Assembly (NCBI GenBank): GCA_017620135.1 | Contig: JAFZQZ010000090.1 | Location: 1 to 64,000 of the forward strand | Reading direction: 5' to 3' | Source: Bacillota bacterium | GTDB taxonomy: Bacteria > Bacillota > Clostridia > Lachnospirales > Bianqueaceae | Length of the DNA stretch: 64,000 bases | In this document: one piece after another, positions 8,231-15,445 of the stretch | Layout of the letters: each line of letters begins with the position of its first letter | How positions within the stretch are numbered: position 1 is the first letter of the stretch | Position numbers and translations under genes: made by a program | The notes under the pieces: generated by a model | Databases searched by the model: none | What the model saw: the letters and a program-made list of their open reading frames with translations, nothing else | What the model was told of the DNA's origin: nothing

Positions 8231-9409
8231 TTAATGATGGAACAACCTCAGTCCTGTGAAGCACATCACCATATCATGCTTATCGCAGGCGGCGATGACG
8301 TTGTCATCTCGAACAGAACCGCCGGGTTCCGCGACATATTTCACGCCGCTCTTGAACGCACGTTCGATATTATCGCCGAAGGGGAAGAAGGCATCGGAAC
8401 CAAGGATCACATCTGTATTTTTGGCCAGCCATTCCTTCTTTTCTTCACGAGTGAAGACAGAAGGCTTCTCGGTAAAGGTATTCTCCCAGACACCGTCCGC
8501 GAGCAGGTCTTCATACTCGTCCCCGATATACAGATCGATCGCGTTGTCACGGTCGGGACGGCCGATATCCTCGCGGAAAGGCAGGTTCAGTACCTTCGGA
8601 GACTGTCTGAGCCACCAGTTGTCTGCCTTCTGTCCGGCCAGGCGAGTGCAGTGGATCCGGGACTGCTGACCGGCACCGATACCGATCGCCTGACCGTCCT
8701 TGACATAGCAGACGGAGTTGGACTGGGTATACTTCAGGACGATCATCGAGATGGCCAGATCCAGCTTGGCTTCCTCAGGAAGGTCCTTGTTGGCGGTCAC
8801 GATGTTCGAAAAGAAATTCTCATCGATGATCAGTTCGTTACGACCCTGTTCGAAGGTCACGCCGAACACTTGTTTGCGCTCGACGGACGCCGGTTTATAA
8901 GAAGGATCGATCTGCAGGACGCAGTAGCCGCCCTGCTTTTTCTTTTTCAGCATTTCCAGCGCCTTAGGCTCATAACCGGGAGCAATCACGCCGTCAGAGA
9001 CTTCCCGGCGGATCAGACGGGCTGTCGCTACGTCACAGACATCGGACAGAGCGATGAAATCACCGAAGGAGCTCATGCGGTCCGCGCCTCTCGCGCGTGC
9101 GTAAGCGGTGGCAAGGGGAGTGAGCGTTTTGACATCGTCCACCCAGTAGATCTTCTTCAGCGTATCGGACATTTCACGGCCGATCGCGGCACCGGCGGGC
9201 GAGACATGTTTGAAGGAAGTCGCGGACGGAAGACCGCTGACTCTCTTCAGCTCACTGACCAGCTGCCAGCCGTTCAGGGCATCCAGCAGGTTGATATAGC
9301 CGGGACGGCCGTTCAGGACAGTGATCGGAAGGTCCGAGCCGTCCTCCATAAAGATCCGGGCCGGTTTCTGGTTGGGGTTGGTACCGTATTTCAGCTGCAA
9401 TTCATTCAT
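8231..9409 (-). CDS. purH: AICAR transformylase (PurH C-terminal domain only)
   Basis: The 392-residue protein matches the formyltransferase half of PurH and lacks the N-terminal MGS-like cyclohydrolase half. Marks are LKYGTNPNQKPAR at the start, SFKHVSPAGAA, IGIGAGQQSR and FFPFGDNIERA. It transfers a formyl group from 10-formyl-THF to AICAR, the penultimate step of IMP synthesis. AAAGGAG precedes the ATG. The missing ring closure is supplied by the PurO-type gene 43 bases upstream on the same strand, so the two enzymes are made from one transcript. Confidence 0.93.
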   Translation of the reverse strand: MNELQLKYGTNPNQKPARIFMEDGSDLPITVLNGRPGYINLLDALNGWQLVSELKRVSGLPSATSFKHVSPAGAAIGREMSDTLKKIYWVDDVKTLTPLATAYARARGADRMSSFGDFIALSDVCDVATARLIRREVSDGVIAPGYEPKALEMLKKKKQGGYCVLQIDPSYKPASVERKQVFGVTFEQGRNELIIDENFFSNIVTANKDLPEEAKLDLAISMIVLKYTQSNSVCYVKDGQAIGIGAGQQSRIHCTRLAGQKADNWWLRQSPKVLNLPFREDIGRPDRDNAIDLYIGDEYEDLLADGVWENTFTEKPSVFTREEKKEWLAKNTDVILGSDAFFPFGDNIERAFKSGVKYVAEPGGSVRDDNVIAACDKHDMVMCFTGLRLFHH

Positions 9410-9452
9410 AGGGATCTCCTTTCGCCGCCGTCAGCCGGCGGTATGTAAATGA

Positions 9453-10169
9453 TTACTGATTCTTATTCACGATCCGGGTCTCACAAGCGCCGGTCTTAAT
9501 ATCGATATAGCGTACGAACAGGGATACTTTATTGTCTTCATTGAGATTGTCCCAGACCAGCGAAGTCATTTCATCGATATCGTCCGGGATCGTGACAACC
9601 GGCGTGGGCTCCCCTTCAAAGCTGGGCAGTGGATTTCCGTCGCCGGCATAGGTGTGAAGGAAGCGGCCGACGCCTGCCTTGGGGCAGTTATAGGCAAAGT
9701 TCTGACGAAGAGTAGAGGAAGGATCACCGTCATCGGATTTCAGGATCGAGAGGGCAAAGTTGTATTTTCCGTTCTCGATATGCATGATCCCCGAGATACG
9801 GGGCGTGTAGTTCGGCGCGTCGGGCTCGAAGGTACGTGTACGCAGCGCCTGTTCGAAGGTCATCTGCTTGTCCATCAGTTCATAGATCGTATCCGTCTGA
9901 TCGCCGTTGGTCACGATCGTCTTATTGCCCAGAACACGCACAGGCGCGTAGATGATCAGGCTGGGATCGGAAAGCTTGGACGGATCGAAAGCTTCGGTCC
10001 GGATCCCTTCACCGTCGGTCACAAAGATACGGTTGCGGGAGTTGACGCTGCGGCCCATGATAAAGTAAGCGGTGACAGCCTTCCGGCCATCCGCGGACAG
10101 ACCCAGGATGATCCCGCGGCCGGGATAGGTATTGCCGGAGAGCTCTTTGGCAAGACAAACAGGTTTCAT
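9453..10169 (-). CDS. purO: PurO-type IMP cyclohydrolase
   Basis: The product (about 238 residues) matches the archaeal-type IMP cyclohydrolase family: YPGRGIILGLSADGR and VTAYFIMGRSVNSRNRIF near the N-terminus, and RQNFAYNCPKAGVGRFLHTY in the middle. It closes FAICAR to IMP. I choose the start at 10169 (MKPVCLAKELSGN); the in-frame ATG at 10205 lies upstream of the GGAAGG ribosome site and close to the promoter. It is the first gene of a two-gene operon with the transformylase-only purH. Confidence 0.88.
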   Translation of the reverse strand: MKPVCLAKELSGNTYPGRGIILGLSADGRKAVTAYFIMGRSVNSRNRIFVTDGEGIRTEAFDPSKLSDPSLIIYAPVRVLGNKTIVTNGDQTDTIYELMDKQMTFEQALRTRTFEPDAPNYTPRISGIMHIENGKYNFALSILKSDDGDPSSTLRQNFAYNCPKAGVGRFLHTYAGDGNPLPSFEGEPTPVVTIPDDIDEMTSLVWDNLNEDNKVSLFVRYIDIKTGACETRIVNKNQ

Positions 10170-10211
10170 ATAAATGATTTCCTTCCTATTATAATATATG
10201 GTCACCTGAAA

Positions 10212-10241
10212 ATGATATCATGCGGACGAGAAAAGTGTCAA
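10212..10241 (-). promoter_or_regulatory. Promoter for purO-purH
   Basis: Minus-strand TTGACA (10241-10236), 18-base spacer, TATCAT (10217-10212). Confidence 0.6.
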
Positions 10242-10299
10242 TTGACCAAATGCCAAAACGAAACGGTTCGCTTTAATAAAAAAACATATATAATTTTCA

Positions 10300-10326
10300 A
10301 AGATACCTTGACAGGCGAGGTATCTT
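10300..10326. promoter_or_regulatory. Dyad operator over the padR promoter
   Basis: Perfect inverted repeat: arm AAGATACCT (10300-10308), nine-base spacer, arm AGGTATCTT (10318-10326). It covers the -35 box and most of the promoter spacer. Position and symmetry fit a repressor dimer site, most simply for the PadR protein encoded just downstream. The protein assignment is inference. Confidence 0.7.
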
Positions 10327-10336
10327 GTAATAGAAT
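10308..10336 (+). promoter_or_regulatory. Promoter of the padR operon
   Basis: TTGACA (10308-10313), 17-base spacer, TAGAAT (10331-10336), followed by AACGAGGAGAAAGCTT before the ATG. Confidence 0.75.
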
Positions 10337-10368
10337 ATACTTAGAAAACAAAAACGAGGAGAAAGCTT

Positions 10369-10710
10369 ATGTCTATCACAGCTGATTTGATCCGCGGACA
10401 CACGGATACGATCATCCTGGCCCATCTGCTTCATGGGAACAGTTACGGCTACCAGATCAATAAAGCCATCCAGGATAAGACAGCCGGGCAGTACGAGCTG
10501 AAGGAAGCGACTTTATACACCGCCTTCCGACGGCTGGAAGCTGCCGGATACATATACTCCTACTGGGGCGACGAGATGACCGGTGCCCGAAGGAGGTATT
10601 ACAGTATCACCCCCACCGGGCGGGAAGCGTACTTCCGTATGAGAGCCGAGTGGGAAGAAGCAAAGACGACTATAGAGAAACTTTTGGAGGATAATGACCA
10701 TGGAAGATAG
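10369..10710 (+). CDS. PadR family transcriptional regulator
   Basis: A 113-residue winged-helix regulator. The N-terminal half has the PadR pattern TIILAHLLHGNSYGYQINKAI followed by LKEATLYTAFRRLEAAGYI and the wing GARRRYYSITPTGREA; a C-terminal helix probably serves dimerisation. PadR proteins repress their own operon and release on ligand binding. The next gene starts before this one stops, so the regulator, a DUF1700-like membrane protein and a DUF4097-like protein are coexpressed. A dyad covers the promoter. Confidence 0.9.
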   Translation: MSITADLIRGHTDTIILAHLLHGNSYGYQINKAIQDKTAGQYELKEATLYTAFRRLEAAGYIYSYWGDEMTGARRRYYSITPTGREAYFRMRAEWEEAKTTIEKLLEDNDHGR

Positions 10711-11377
10711 AATCCGTGCCCATATGGATCAGCTGTTTGCGGGTGTTCAGCCCACACGGTCGGCGGTCGAGCTGAAGGAAGAGATGATCCAGAACGCCAT
10801 CGACAAATATCATGACCTTCTTTCGGAAGGTAAGAGCCCGGAAGCGGCTTACAACATTACCATCGCCGGGATAGGCGATGTCTCAGAACTGATCAGCCAG
10901 CTCCAGCTGGAACAGCAGCAGTATGTTCCGTACAATCAGCAGGAGGTGGATGAAGCCGGTAAACAAAGCGCGATCTTTCGCTCCATTGCCATCGCTCTGT
11001 ATATCCTGTGCCCGGTCCCTGTCATTATTTTCGGAAATACGTTCGGTGTCGTCTGCCTGTTTCTGTTCGTCGCGGCAGCTACCGGCCTGCTCATCTACAA
11101 CAAACTGTCCAAACCTTACTACAAAGCCAAAGGCCAGTCGATGGTCGATGACTTCCGGATCTGGCAGAACAGGAATTCCGACAAGCACAAACTTTATGAC
11201 GCAGTCCACGGCGCCATGTGGATGGTGATCGTTGTCCTGTATTTCGCCATCAGCTTTCTGACCGGCGCCTGGGGTATCAGCTGGCTGATCTTCCTGATCG
11301 GCGCGGCCATCGACCAGATCCTGAGAGCGATCTTTGATTTAATGGAAGAAAAAGATAAAAACCGGAGGATGTATTAA
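10700..11377 (+). CDS. DUF1700-like (permease-prefix) membrane protein
   Basis: Residues 1-75 form the soluble helical domain typical of proteins cotranscribed with PadR regulators (VELKEEMIQNAIDKYHDLL, SPEAAYNITIAGIGDV). Four hydrophobic segments follow (about 95-110, 113-132, 170-188, 190-210). Function is unknown; such proteins are thought to act in envelope stress with DUF4097 partners. GGAGG lies nine bases before the ATG at 10700; an ATG at 10694 is only three bases from it. It overlaps the end of padR. Confidence 0.8.
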   Translation: MEDRIRAHMDQLFAGVQPTRSAVELKEEMIQNAIDKYHDLLSEGKSPEAAYNITIAGIGDVSELISQLQLEQQQYVPYNQQEVDEAGKQSAIFRSIAIALYILCPVPVIIFGNTFGVVCLFLFVAAATGLLIYNKLSKPYYKAKGQSMVDDFRIWQNRNSDKHKLYDAVHGAMWMVIVVLYFAISFLTGAWGISWLIFLIGAAIDQILRAIFDLMEEKDKNRRMY

Positions 11378-11379
11378 TC

Positions 11380-12204
11380 ATGAAATCATCAGCAGTTATT
11401 CGAGTGATCATTTGGTCCGTGGTCGCAATCATTCTTGCCTGGGTCCTTTGCTGGGGTCTGTGGCTGCATGGAGGTGGAAGCCTGCTTGGCAATAAGAAAA
11501 CGGGGGCTTCGTCGGAGGCGAAATCTTCCGGTAACGTGATCTCATCTTCAGAAAGCTTTGAAGGACAGAAGATCAATAAGGTAAAAGTCGAATGGGTCGC
11601 CGGGTCCATTCAGGTCGAAAGCGGCGACGCGGTTTCTTTCGAAGTGAATGAACCGGAAAACCTGAAGGACGAGCAGAGAATGTCCTACAAGATCGATGGC
11701 GATACCCTGATCATCCAGGAATACAGCCAGTCCTGGAACTTCTCTCTGGGCTTTAACCTGAATACCATCAACAATTACGCATCCAAGAATCTGAAACTCG
11801 TCATCCCGGCCGGTCTGGAAGAACTGAAGATCGAGACCGTCTCCGCCGATGTGGATCTGAGAGCCGGTATCGTTGTAGAGGAGCTGGAGGTCGAAGCTGT
11901 CTCAGCGGATATCAATGTAGATGAGATCAGTGCAAGGAAGATCGAATTCGAAACGGTCAGCGGCGATATGACTGTCAGCCTGGCGAAAGCGGCAAAGAAG
12001 ATCAAGGGCAACACAGTCAGCGGCGAGCTTACGGTATATGTATCGGAGGACATTGGCTTCACCGCGGAAACCGAATCAGTTTCCGGTGACACGAATGTCA
12101 ACATGTCCGTCACAAACCATAATGACAAGATCATCCATGGTGACGGAGACATGGAAATCGAACTCAATTCCGTTTCCGGTGACATGAATATCTATAAGAA
12201 ATAA
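11380..12204 (+). CDS. DUF4097 family beta-repeat protein
   Basis: A 274-residue protein with one N-terminal membrane segment (residues 8-27) and an outside beta-helix-like domain. The repeat motif is plain: successive strands end in VSADV, VSADI, VSGDM, VSGEL, VSGDT and VSGDM about every 18-20 residues. This is the signature of DUF4097 adhesin-like domains. GGAGG precedes the start and the previous gene stops two bases upstream of the ATG. As last gene of the PadR operon it is probably an envelope component controlled by that repressor. Its molecular role is not known. Confidence 0.85.
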   Translation: MKSSAVIRVIIWSVVAIILAWVLCWGLWLHGGGSLLGNKKTGASSEAKSSGNVISSSESFEGQKINKVKVEWVAGSIQVESGDAVSFEVNEPENLKDEQRMSYKIDGDTLIIQEYSQSWNFSLGFNLNTINNYASKNLKLVIPAGLEELKIETVSADVDLRAGIVVEELEVEAVSADINVDEISARKIEFETVSGDMTVSLAKAAKKIKGNTVSGELTVYVSEDIGFTAETESVSGDTNVNMSVTNHNDKIIHGDGDMEIELNSVSGDMNIYKK

Positions 12205-12218
12205 TTTGAAGAAAAGAT

Positions 12219-12247
12219 TTGACAAGCCAGAGCCCCTTTGCTATAAT
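12219..12247 (+). promoter_or_regulatory. Consensus promoter for tRNA-Ala
   Basis: Perfect TTGACA (12219-12224), 17-base spacer, perfect TATAAT (12242-12247), 12 bases before the tRNA. Confidence 0.9.
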
Positions 12248-12259
12248 AAGAATTCGCAT

Positions 12260-12332
12260 GGGGCATTGGCGCAGTTGGGAGCGCGCTTGACTGGCAGTCA
12301 AGAGGTCAGGGGTTCAAGTCCCCTATGCTCCA
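12260..12332 (+). tRNA. tRNA-Ala (anticodon GGC)
   Basis: A 73-nt cloverleaf: acceptor arms GGGGCAT and ATGCTCC with the G3:U70 wobble that identifies alanine tRNAs, D stem GCGC/GCGC, anticodon stem CTTGA/TCAAG around loop CTGGCAG (anticodon GGC, reading GCC/GCU), and T arm AGGGG-TTCAAGT-CCCCT. The discriminator is A and the CCA end is not encoded. Confidence 0.96.
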
Positions 12333-12340
12333 TATAGTGA

Positions 12341-12370
12341 ACCGGGTTCATATACGAGCCCGGTTTTTTG
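12341..12370 (+). terminator. Terminator of tRNA-Ala
   Basis: Nine-base-pair stem (ACCGGGTTC with GAGCCCGGT, one G-U pair), six-base loop, then a run of six T. Confidence 0.88.
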
Positions 12371-12413
12371 TTTCTTTGCATTTCTTCCGTATGAACAGTA
12401 CCCAACAGGTTAC

Positions 12414-12442
12414 TTGAATTACGGTCTTTCGAAAGTTATAAT
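12414..12442 (+). promoter_or_regulatory. Promoter of the RNA-repair operon
   Basis: TTGAAT (12414-12419), 17-base spacer, TATAAT (12437-12442), about 43 bases before the first start codon. Confidence 0.7.
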
Positions 12443-12484
12443 GGCTGTAGGAGATAAAGAATTATTGGAAACGAGGTGCCGCAG

Positions 12485-13420
12485 ATGTTCATTCCCGAGA
12501 TGGTGATGATGATCGGACTTCCGGCAAGCGGAAAGTCCACGCTGGCTTTGGAGTATGAGAAAAAAGGATATCATATTCACAGTTCGGACGCGATCCGAAG
12601 AGAACTCTATGGTTTTCTGGATCAACGCGATCCGAACAGAGTGTTTCAGCTGCTTCAGAAGCGGGTCAAAGAAGATCTGAAAAACGGAATCAGCTGTGTT
12701 TATGATGCGACAAATATTCACTATCGGTACAGGACTGTATTTCTGGCGGAACTTAAGAATATCCGATGTGTGAAAACGGCAGCAGTTGTTATGGCGCCGC
12801 CAGCTTTGGTAAGAGAGCGCAATCTTCTGCGAGAAGCTGTCGTACCGGATGATATTATCGAAAAGATGCTGCGCTCCTACCATGCTCCATACTATCATGA
12901 AGGTTGGGACAGGATCGAGCTCATTCCCGGATGCGACCTTGAGCTGATCAGGAAAGACGCGGAGAAAAATGATGGCTGGGAACCGGAGAAGATGGTAGAG
13001 ATCGGGCACGATAATCATCATCATCCGGAGACGATCGGCCAACATATGCTGATGGCGGAGGCATACGCGAAGGAACATGGATTTTCGAAGCTGGTCCGGG
13101 TAGCCGCGCGATATCATGATATCGGCAAGCCCTATACCAAGGCATTCTTCAATTATAAAGGTGAACCTACCGAAGAGGCTCATTTCTACGGACACGAGAG
13201 TGTGAGCGCGTACTTTTATCTGTTGAAGGCACTGGCAGAGGGCATGGAGACTGATCCGGCGTTGTATGTAGCGGCGATGATCAGTCTCCATATGCGGCCG
13301 CTCCACGCATGGAACAACTCAGAGAAAATGAGAGAGCTGGATGGAAAACTTCTGGGCGAGACTTTGTATGAGGACGTCTGGAAACTGAATGCGTGTGATA
13401 AAAATGCACGTTTGAAATAA
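12485..13420 (+). CDS. Polynucleotide kinase-HD phosphohydrolase fusion (RNA end-healing candidate)
   Basis: The N-terminal half is a P-loop kinase of the polynucleotide-kinase type: GLPASGKST close to the N-terminus, then HSSDAIRRELYG and YDATNIHYRYR. The C-terminal half is an HD phosphohydrolase: GHDNHHHPETIGQH, ARYHDIGKP and the later metal ligands HFYGHES and SLHMRP. A kinase plus an HD phosphoesterase could phosphorylate 5'-OH ends and clear 2',3'-cyclic or 3'-phosphate ends of broken RNA. Joined kinase and HD domains are known in HD-Pnk enzymes, there in the opposite order. I favour the ATG at 12485, eight bases after GAGG, over the GTG at 12476. A T4 Rnl1-like ligase gene follows after four bases. 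Substrate and activity are inference. Confidence 0.82.
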   Translation: MFIPEMVMMIGLPASGKSTLALEYEKKGYHIHSSDAIRRELYGFLDQRDPNRVFQLLQKRVKEDLKNGISCVYDATNIHYRYRTVFLAELKNIRCVKTAAVVMAPPALVRERNLLREAVVPDDIIEKMLRSYHAPYYHEGWDRIELIPGCDLELIRKDAEKNDGWEPEKMVEIGHDNHHHPETIGQHMLMAEAYAKEHGFSKLVRVAARYHDIGKPYTKAFFNYKGEPTEEAHFYGHESVSAYFYLLKALAEGMETDPALYVAAMISLHMRPLHAWNNSEKMRELDGKLLGETLYEDVWKLNACDKNARLK

Positions 13421-13424
13421 TAAG

Positions 13425-14564
13425 ATGGCAAGTTTGATTTTAGATTTGGTAAAGCAGTATCCCATCGAAACTGTCAAAAAAATAATGAACGAGAAGGCGG
13501 TCTCGGTCAGTTGGGATGGGGATCTGTATATTTTTAATTACGGCGCCGCGCCGGACTTTTCTGATCCCTATGTGTGTGAAGCAAGGGGAATTATCATCGA
13601 TGTGGTTCGTCAGAAAGTGGTATGCCGCGGATTCGATAAATTCTTCAATTTCTCAGAGCCTTACGCGGCTTCGATCGACTGGGAGAGCGCGAAGGTCCAG
13701 GAGAAGGTGGACGGTTCGATCATCAAACTGTACTGGTATGACGGAGAGTGGCGTTTCTCCACGAACTCGGTCATCAACGCGAAAAATTCTCATTTATCGG
13801 AAATAAATGCCAACATCGGCGGCAGGTATAAAAACTTCGATGAACTGATCCGGGCAGCGGAAAACTATGGCTCGATCCCTTTTGAGAAACTGGACAAAAA
13901 TGCAACCTATATTTTTGAGCTGGCTTCTCCGTACAATCATGTGGTGATCCACTACGGGAAGATCATACTGTACCATACTGGGACAAGGGATAATCTTACC
14001 GGACAGGAACGAGTGGAAGATATCGGTGTGATCCGACCGGCGGAGTATTCGTTTCATACGCTGGATGACTGTATCGAAGCCGTGAAGAAGCTCAACCGGT
14101 CTGATCGGGCGGTGGAAAAAGAAGGGTTCGTGGTCGTCGATCAGTACTTCCGAAGGATCAAGATCAAAGCGCCGGAGTATCTTTTCTTTCATAGTAAAGC
14201 GAATAATCATGTCCTGACGAAGGAACGCGTCATCGAAATGATCGAGAGCGATGATTTCGATGAAAAGCTGTTCCTGGAGCAGTTTCCGGAGTTTTCCGGT
14301 GTTTTTTCCTGGTATGAGGCCGAACTGATGCATTTTCTGGAAGAATGCGAGGCGCATGCGATGGCCGGACGGGAGGCTTTTCAAGAAGGTATCCTGTCAG
14401 CAAAGGAATTATACGCGAAATATCAGGATGATCCCTATGTGTTTGTGGTGATGAACGCATTCAATCGCCCGGAGAAAACAATGCGAGAGATCATGAACGA
14501 TATCCGGCACGCAAAGAAGATGGGTCTTTTACGGGAATATGCGCCTGATGGGAGAAACAGATGA
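13425..14564 (+). CDS. T4 Rnl1-like RNA ligase
   Basis: A 379-residue ATP-dependent RNA ligase candidate. The nucleotidyltransferase motifs are in order: motif I KVDGSIIKLYW (adenylated Lys), motif Ia/III-like YIFELASPYNHVV, motif IV EGFVVVD and motif V RIKIKAPEY. Before motif I is CEARGIIIDV followed by GFDKFFNFSE, as in T4 RNA ligase 1. It would seal 5'-phosphate and 3'-OH RNA ends. It lies four bases behind the kinase-HD gene and overlaps the next gene by four bases, so healing and sealing activities are coexpressed. A strong ribosome site is not evident, which suggests coupling to the gene before. Confidence 0.85.
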   Translation: MASLILDLVKQYPIETVKKIMNEKAVSVSWDGDLYIFNYGAAPDFSDPYVCEARGIIIDVVRQKVVCRGFDKFFNFSEPYAASIDWESAKVQEKVDGSIIKLYWYDGEWRFSTNSVINAKNSHLSEINANIGGRYKNFDELIRAAENYGSIPFEKLDKNATYIFELASPYNHVVIHYGKIILYHTGTRDNLTGQERVEDIGVIRPAEYSFHTLDDCIEAVKKLNRSDRAVEKEGFVVVDQYFRRIKIKAPEYLFFHSKANNHVLTKERVIEMIESDDFDEKLFLEQFPEFSGVFSWYEAELMHFLEECEAHAMAGREAFQEGILSAKELYAKYQDDPYVFVVMNAFNRPEKTMREIMNDIRHAKKMGLLREYAPDGRNR

Positions 14565-15367
14565 AGATCTATGAACTGATGTATTCCAACACGAATACCT
14601 ACTTGATCGAAGGATTAAAAGGCCGGATCCTCTGGGATACCGGATGGGCCGGGACATTTCCTGAGTTTTGCCGGATGATGGGAGAGCTTGGGATCCCGGT
14701 CCAGAAGATCGATTATATCCTGATTTCGCACTTTCATCCGGACCATATGGGGATCGCCCAGGAGATCGCGGACCTGGGACCTGTGATCGTGGTAATGGAC
14801 GTTCAAAAAGACTATCTGCATACTGCGGATACCGTCTACGCAAAGGAAAAGAATATGCGATTTCTTCCGATCAGGGATGAGAAAATCAAGGTGATCTCTC
14901 TGGCTGAAAGCCGAAGCTTTCTGGCTCGGCTGGGGATTCGGGGCGAGATCCTTTCTACGCCGGGTCACAGTGATGACAGTATCTCACTCTGCCTGGATGA
15001 AGGCGATTTCTTCGTGGGCGATCTGAATCCGCTGTACGAGCTTGAGTTACATCTGGGGACGCAGATCGCTAAAAGCTGGGAAAAGCTGCTTGAATGTCAT
15101 CCGAAAACGATCTACTACGGCCATGCGAAGACTGCACACCTCGAGAAGAAGGAGATACAGGAAAAAGCTCCGCAGGATCTGGATCTTCTGGTCACAAGGA
15201 TCACGAAGTATATCGATCGGGGCTTGTCCCTGGAGAAGATCGCGAAGAAGACAGGCGCAGAGTTTTCTTTTGTAGAGAATGTGGCCAGGATGTATCTGAC
15301 TCATCAGAATATCAGTGTGCAGGGGATCCTGGACAGGATCCAGTCACGCGCGGGTTATGGAAGATGA
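14561..15367 (+). CDS. Metallo-beta-lactamase-fold hydrolase
   Basis: A 268-residue MBL-fold enzyme with the dinuclear-metal motif SHFHPDHMG, a second ligand set STPGHSDDS and the third ligand aspartate in FFVGDLNP, plus YYGHAKT near residue 190. The C-terminal tail (about 205-268) is helical and may bind nucleic acid or act as a helix-turn-helix-like add-on. Its ATG overlaps the ligase stop (ATGA), so it belongs to the repair cassette. MBL enzymes include RNases and phosphodiesterases as well as small-molecule hydrolases; which applies here is not shown by the sequence. Confidence 0.8.
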   Translation: MKIYELMYSNTNTYLIEGLKGRILWDTGWAGTFPEFCRMMGELGIPVQKIDYILISHFHPDHMGIAQEIADLGPVIVVMDVQKDYLHTADTVYAKEKNMRFLPIRDEKIKVISLAESRSFLARLGIRGEILSTPGHSDDSISLCLDEGDFFVGDLNPLYELELHLGTQIAKSWEKLLECHPKTIYYGHAKTAHLEKKEIQEKAPQDLDLLVTRITKYIDRGLSLEKIAKKTGAEFSFVENVARMYLTHQNISVQGILDRIQSRAGYGR

Positions 15368-15380
15368 CTGCCTTTAGTTC

Positions 15381-15409
15381 TTGAAAAATTGCCTGAAAAA
15401 GGGTAAAAT
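15381..15409 (+). promoter_or_regulatory. Promoter of the trkA operon
   Basis: TTGAAA (15381-15386), 17-base spacer, TAAAAT (15404-15409). GGAGG lies shortly before the trkA ATG. Confidence 0.7.
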
Positions 15410-15445
15410 AAGGAGAAGTATCCATACACTGGAGGATAACGCGTA

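Noticed and set aside
8234-9448. Plus-strand frame of 404 codons opposite purH
   Set aside because: Shadow of the transformylase gene, with no recognisable motif.
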